DNA of 64,000 bases from CAYNFR01 sp964616755. GTDB taxonomy: Bacteria > Bacteroidota > Bacteroidia > Chitinophagales > Saprospiraceae. Shown one piece after another: positions 60,458-64,000 of this stretch. The notes beneath the pieces were generated by a model. The model saw nothing but the letters and a program-made list of their open reading frames with translations, ran no database searches and had not been told where the DNA came from. Every line of letters begins with the position of its first letter. Within the stretch, counting starts at the first letter, position 1. Position numbers and translations under genes: made by a program. Location of the stretch: positions 1 to 64,000 of the forward strand of contig CAZTSI010000004.1 of NCBI GenBank assembly GCA_964616755.1, given 5' to 3'.

Positions 60458-63400
60458 TTATTTTAGGACAAGGATTTTTTTGCCTATTGGTTTTGATACT
60501 CGCTGACCCGAAGTAGATATTAATTCTACCATAAGGATATTTAATTCAACGGATCTATTTTGATACCAATTTACGTCCATCGAGTAGTTTATCTGACCAT
60601 TTACGCTAATCACTTGTTCAGTGCTGCTACTGATAAGAGACCCATTCACGGCATAAAGATAGGTCTTCGCAATATATATATTGTCTTTTAAGCTATGTCC
60701 TAACTGAATATTTATATTCTGGTTGGTATCCAAGAATGCTTCAAGCTCGCGGATACCTGATTTTTTGGCAGAAACATTAAACGAAATGGTCTCTTGGTTG
60801 ACGTTGTTATAAATATCATAAGCCTGTAAAGTGAAAGTATTGTTGCCTTCATTCAAATTTTGCAAGTGAATCTCTAGGAATCCTGAAGTGGGGTCATCAG
60901 TGGTAGCTTGATAAAGTTGATTAAGGATCATTTGATTTCTTTTATCGCCATTTAGCCAGCCGGTGATCTCGTGCCCAATGGCTTGATTTCCGATATTTAT
61001 ACCGCTTTGATCGTCCAAATGTGCTTTGATAGTGATATTCGGCGGAACATTAACGTGGCTATTCGATTCGTAAAGCTTTATGCTTAAATCAATGTTGGGG
61101 CCGATTATATCTTCTATCGGATCGTCGCTTGTACCACCAACAGCCAGTTGATTGTTAATACCATAGGCGAATTGGCCATTTCTATTGGATGCGCTAAGGG
61201 ATATTCTAGATAATCCGATACTATAATCGATATCTTTAGGAATTCTAAAGTTGATAGCAAATTCACCATTGCTTATGGAGGCTTTTCCTTTAAAAAGTGT
61301 AGCGCCCTCTACCTCAAATTCTCTAACAAAGCTTTGTGGATCATTCGCTAATGTTTTCTTTCTTCTGGCCTTATCCTTAACGACGACATCTAAGGTTTGT
61401 CCATCAAATAGTGTCGTAGAATTGCCCGAAGGGTCTCTAATTTCACCTGATATATAGACGAGATCCAAGGCACCTGCGGTGTCTACTACAGTAAATGGGC
61501 TCAACTTTTGATCGTTAATAGCCGTGATTACGGGGCGGAAATCGGCCTGAAGTAAGCGCATTGAAGGATCACCGATTAGGAAAAATTTTCTAGTATTAAT
61601 ATTGTCATTTGAGCTGTCATTTTTTGCTCTTCGCATTATATTTCCTAGAGCTAGGTATTTGCCTCCTTCTTGTAAAAATAAGTTTCTAAACACAGCGCGT
61701 GTCAATCGGAAGTTTTGTGATGCAAAAACTGACCTGACTGTCGTAAATAAAGCTATAGCACCACCTGTAGGATTAGTGAATACAGCTTCCCCAGCGCTGT
61801 TAACAGAAGGATCATCAAACCCGGTAAAGGTACAGGTCGCCGTTACAATTAAAGGAAGTCGATCTTGATTAGGCCATTGATTTAGGTCGTCTATGTTCAG
61901 CACACGCTCTTGCGACCAACCTCTCGGGCCTCCGTGGCCGATGTAGTTCATCACTAATGCACCTTCTGAAACGATTTCGTTTAAGCGATTTTGTGCTTCA
62001 GGATATCGGTTCCCCCCTGGTGTCGAAACTTGTTCGAAGGCATCCCAATAGACTTTTAACTGTTCAAATTTTGGGTATTGACTTCCGACTTCGTTAGCTA
62101 TTCTCTCTGAATCATTGATGTGTAAGTTGTTATCTTCATCATCTGCGAAAAAAGCAACGTTGGCTAGCCATCTCGCGTCTTGTATTTGATGGGTCTCATA
62201 TCTAATAATTTTGGCTACGATGGCATCCGCTTCATCCGTAGTTCGTGCAATGATTCGCCCTATTTCAATATCTAAATCTCCTCTCAAAGCACCTTCACCC
62301 AGGTCGAGTAACCCATAGTAGTCGTCACTTGGAAAGGCCAATAATGGATCTAAGGATTCAAGTGTTTGATAACAAGGAATAAAATTCTGTTTATTAAGTA
62401 AAGGGTTTAAACCTCGCGGATCATAGCTTGCATCGCCAAACAACAACAAATATCTAAAAGCAGGATTTGAAGCATATACTTCTCGCAAAAAATTCCGAAT
62501 GGCACTAGGATCAGGTTGACCAGCGGCATACTGCAACATAATATCATTGATATTAACGAGGCTTATCTTAAGTTGGTCTTTGCTAGATCTATGATTGGCT
62601 AGCCTACTTGCTGCATTGAAAAAATTGGGATGATATACGACAATCATGTCGCAGTCTGCACACTCAATTTTACTTGGCAGCGTTTCGCCAATTATTTCGG
62701 GAGTAGGGAATTCTTGAGAAAGCATAAAGGCCACAAAAAATTGGTCAACGTCCATTGCACTTGTAATGCTTTTAGAATTACCATCCGTAAAGACCTGTTT
62801 TTTAGTGATATTGTGAATATTACTTACATCCCACACTACTGCGTCTCTTACGGTGGTGATGGTCAGACCATTGTTGCTTTCTTTTTGCGCCAAAACGTTG
62901 TTAAAAGGAAAATAGGAAGTTTCGGTGAGTATATTTTTTTGTCGATAGCTAAACTCAATTTGATCTATCCAAGCCCGTGTTGAATTAGCAGATTTGGTAA
63001 ACAAAAGCTGTGATCTCATTATATTTTGGATAGGGATGATCGCGTTTACATCTGATGCATAAACGGCTTCAACGTCACCTAAATTAGATGTTCTAAAAGA
63101 TAGCTCAGTTACTTGTTCGCCGTCTCTAATTCTGATACTCTCTCTAAATTCAGATCGCACGGCAGCAGAGACTCTCAATTGTCCATTGGCGCTGACGGAG
63201 GGGCTAAGGGCTAAATAGGAAGAAAGATTAATGGGCGGCGAGTTGGTTATCTCATCACCAAACCAGCGTTGCCCGCTTCCTTGTCCGCTAGTATTTAGAC
63301 TGAGCAAGTTTATTTTGTCAATACTCACGTGTTGTAAAGCAAGTGAGGCATCACCTGTATTACTCGGAGGCTGCGAGACTGATTCATTTGTTAAAAGAAC

Positions 63401-63844
63401 TTTGACTTGATCGTTGAATTGAAAAAAATAATTCGCCTTATCTGAATAAGGGTTTTTAGTTAAGGTTAAAGCGTTATGCTCATGGTCGACATCGATTTTA
63501 TTAGGCCCATCCAAATAAAATATAAGTCGTTCGCCGCTCGTCAGGAATTCGTCATTATTGCCATCAACGTGATAGGCTATTTGTTTACTCCGATCGACAT
63601 CATTATCCGAAACCAATTCGTTTAAAGCTCCTGCTGATTTTCCGTAGAGTTTTAGCCTATCAATATTTATTCGCTGCTCATTGGTGCCGAGCAATTGGCG
63701 AGCCGCAGTAAAACTTAGTTCGTACATGCCTGTGCGCTCAACTGATATTTGATATGCTGGCTTATTTGCCTCAATAGATAATTGACATAAAGTGTTAAAC
63801 CAAGGAAACAATAATAATGTTATGATGAGGGTTCGAATGATCAT
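60458..63844 (-). CDS. porU: type IX secretion sortase PorU (gingipain-like C25 peptidase)
   Basis: An 1128-residue secreted cysteine peptidase that removes T9SS C-terminal signals and attaches cargo to the surface. The signal peptide ends near TLC-QLS. The C25 domain carries H637 in YIGHGGPRGW and C671 in TATCTFTGFDDP, the expected catalytic pair. PLLAFPSDDYYGLLD is the usual upstream block. Ig-like domains fill the C-terminal part. Cargo proteins with a clear sorting domain are not obvious in this window. Confidence 0.95.
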   Translation of the reverse strand: MIIRTLIITLLLFPWFNTLCQLSIEANKPAYQISVERTGMYELSFTAARQLLGTNEQRINIDRLKLYGKSAGALNELVSDNDVDRSKQIAYHVDGNNDEFLTSGERLIFYLDGPNKIDVDHEHNALTLTKNPYSDKANYFFQFNDQVKVLLTNESVSQPPSNTGDASLALQHVSIDKINLLSLNTSGQGSGQRWFGDEITNSPPINLSSYLALSPSVSANGQLRVSAAVRSEFRESIRIRDGEQVTELSFRTSNLGDVEAVYASDVNAIIPIQNIMRSQLLFTKSANSTRAWIDQIEFSYRQKNILTETSYFPFNNVLAQKESNNGLTITTVRDAVVWDVSNIHNITKKQVFTDGNSKSITSAMDVDQFFVAFMLSQEFPTPEIIGETLPSKIECADCDMIVVYHPNFFNAASRLANHRSSKDQLKISLVNINDIMLQYAAGQPDPSAIRNFLREVYASNPAFRYLLLFGDASYDPRGLNPLLNKQNFIPCYQTLESLDPLLAFPSDDYYGLLDLGEGALRGDLDIEIGRIIARTTDEADAIVAKIIRYETHQIQDARWLANVAFFADDEDNNLHINDSERIANEVGSQYPKFEQLKVYWDAFEQVSTPGGNRYPEAQNRLNEIVSEGALVMNYIGHGGPRGWSQERVLNIDDLNQWPNQDRLPLIVTATCTFTGFDDPSVNSAGEAVFTNPTGGAIALFTTVRSVFASQNFRLTRAVFRNLFLQEGGKYLALGNIMRRAKNDSSNDNINTRKFFLIGDPSMRLLQADFRPVITAINDQKLSPFTVVDTAGALDLVYISGEIRDPSGNSTTLFDGQTLDVVVKDKARRKKTLANDPQSFVREFEVEGATLFKGKASISNGEFAINFRIPKDIDYSIGLSRISLSASNRNGQFAYGINNQLAVGGTSDDPIEDIIGPNIDLSIKLYESNSHVNVPPNITIKAHLDDQSGINIGNQAIGHEITGWLNGDKRNQMILNQLYQATTDDPTSGFLEIHLQNLNEGNNTFTLQAYDIYNNVNQETISFNVSAKKSGIRELEAFLDTNQNINIQLGHSLKDNIYIAKTYLYAVNGSLISSSTEQVISVNGQINYSMDVNWYQNRSVELNILMVELISTSGQRVSKPIGKKILVLK

Positions 63845-63924
63845 GGCAATAAAACGTTGATAATATGGCTCTTGTTTGCTTACGACCTAAATTATGCTTA
63901 ATATAGTAATTCCAAGGGAATGAA

Positions 63925-64000
63925 ATGAGACAAAATCTGTTGATCTTAATGTGTCTGTGTCTAGTAGTCTGTACGAGTTGGGCTCAAGATCCGGTTTTTT
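63925..64000 (+). CDS. PorP/SprF-like T9SS membrane protein, truncated by window end
   Basis: The first 25 codons: a signal peptide (MRQNLLILMCLCLVVCTSWA) followed by QDPVF. This start resembles the signal and AQDPxF opening of PorP/SprF-family proteins, which assist type IX secretion. The remaining gene is beyond the window, so the call rests on a short stretch and on the neighbouring porU and porV. It is divergent from porU. Confidence 0.5.
   Translation, partial: MRQNLLILMCLCLVVCTSWAQDPVF

Noticed and set aside
1..64000. CRISPR arrays, tRNA genes, transposases, prophage genes, riboswitches
   Set aside because: Read through for regular spacers, cloverleaf anticodon arms, transposase motifs and riboswitch cores; none found with confidence. 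A tRNA or covariance-model search would settle the RNA part.

Overview
This window looks like chromosome of a Bacteroidota bacterium, most plausibly of the Saprospiria/Cytophagia side. The evidence is type IX secretion genes (porU, porV and the start of a PorP/SprF-like gene), a short RpoD-type sigma factor, many lipoproteins with a Cys after a short signal peptide, a TamL-like lipoprotein BamA homologue, bacillithiol deacetylase BshB1, and several Bacteroidota-type promoters of the form TTG-N19-22-TAnnTTTG. The DNA is moderately AT-rich and densely coding. I see no CRISPR array, prophage, insertion sequence or tRNA gene. There is one assembly gap (10 N at 51231-51240).

Layout. 145-13137 (all +) is an extracytoplasmic oxidation block: gluconate-2-dehydrogenase subunit-3-like protein, GMC oxidoreductase, giant FG-GAP/ASPIC-UnbV lipoprotein, PVC-type heme-binding dehydrogenase-like lipoprotein, MoaF-like lipoprotein, a cytochrome/copper type II monooxygenase-like lipoprotein, a GH144/glucoamylase-like lipoprotein and a secreted PIG-L deacetylase. 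13138-13635 is non-coding apart from a doubtful tiny ORF. 13636-30785 is housekeeping: Cys/Met-metabolism PLP enzyme, RluD-like pseudouridine synthase, LuxC-like acyl-CoA reductase, Nth, TamL and a TrmH methyltransferase with overlapping divergent start codons, TlpA-like reductase, PurL, heme-copper oxidase subunit III, TilS, MltG, ribosomal proteins L20 and L35. 30952-37389 holds KdsA, a COG2509-type flavoprotein, DoxX, BshB1, small exported proteins, an HtrA protease and a START-like protein. 37662-43497 has RpoD, an Lrp/AsnC regulator, an S41 protease, an MscS channel with cyclic-nucleotide domain and DUF502. 43508-46592 has a Dabb lipoprotein and two exported proteins sharing a dockerin-like C-terminal module.

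46694-53924 (all -) is amino-acid catabolism: an aminotransferase plus 4-hydroxyphenylpyruvate dioxygenase (tyrosine), and two acyl-CoA dehydrogenases, the beta subunit of a methylcrotonyl-CoA-type carboxylase (interrupted by the gap) and an HMG-CoA lyase (leucine/isovalerate). After that come an aquaglyceroporin, an SDR plus MaoC pair, beta-carotene hydroxylase CrtZ and a histidine kinase. The window closes with RNase P RNA (58783-59137, +), a shared bidirectional terminator, porV and porU on the minus strand, and the truncated PorP/SprF-like gene on the plus strand.

The most unusual material is the oxidative block at the left end (especially the heme-c/copper-monooxygenase fusion), the operator-like inverted repeat over the hppD promoter, the overlapping start codons at 19958-19961, and the tandem exported proteins with dockerin-like ends. 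No wholly new system can be proved from sequence alone.
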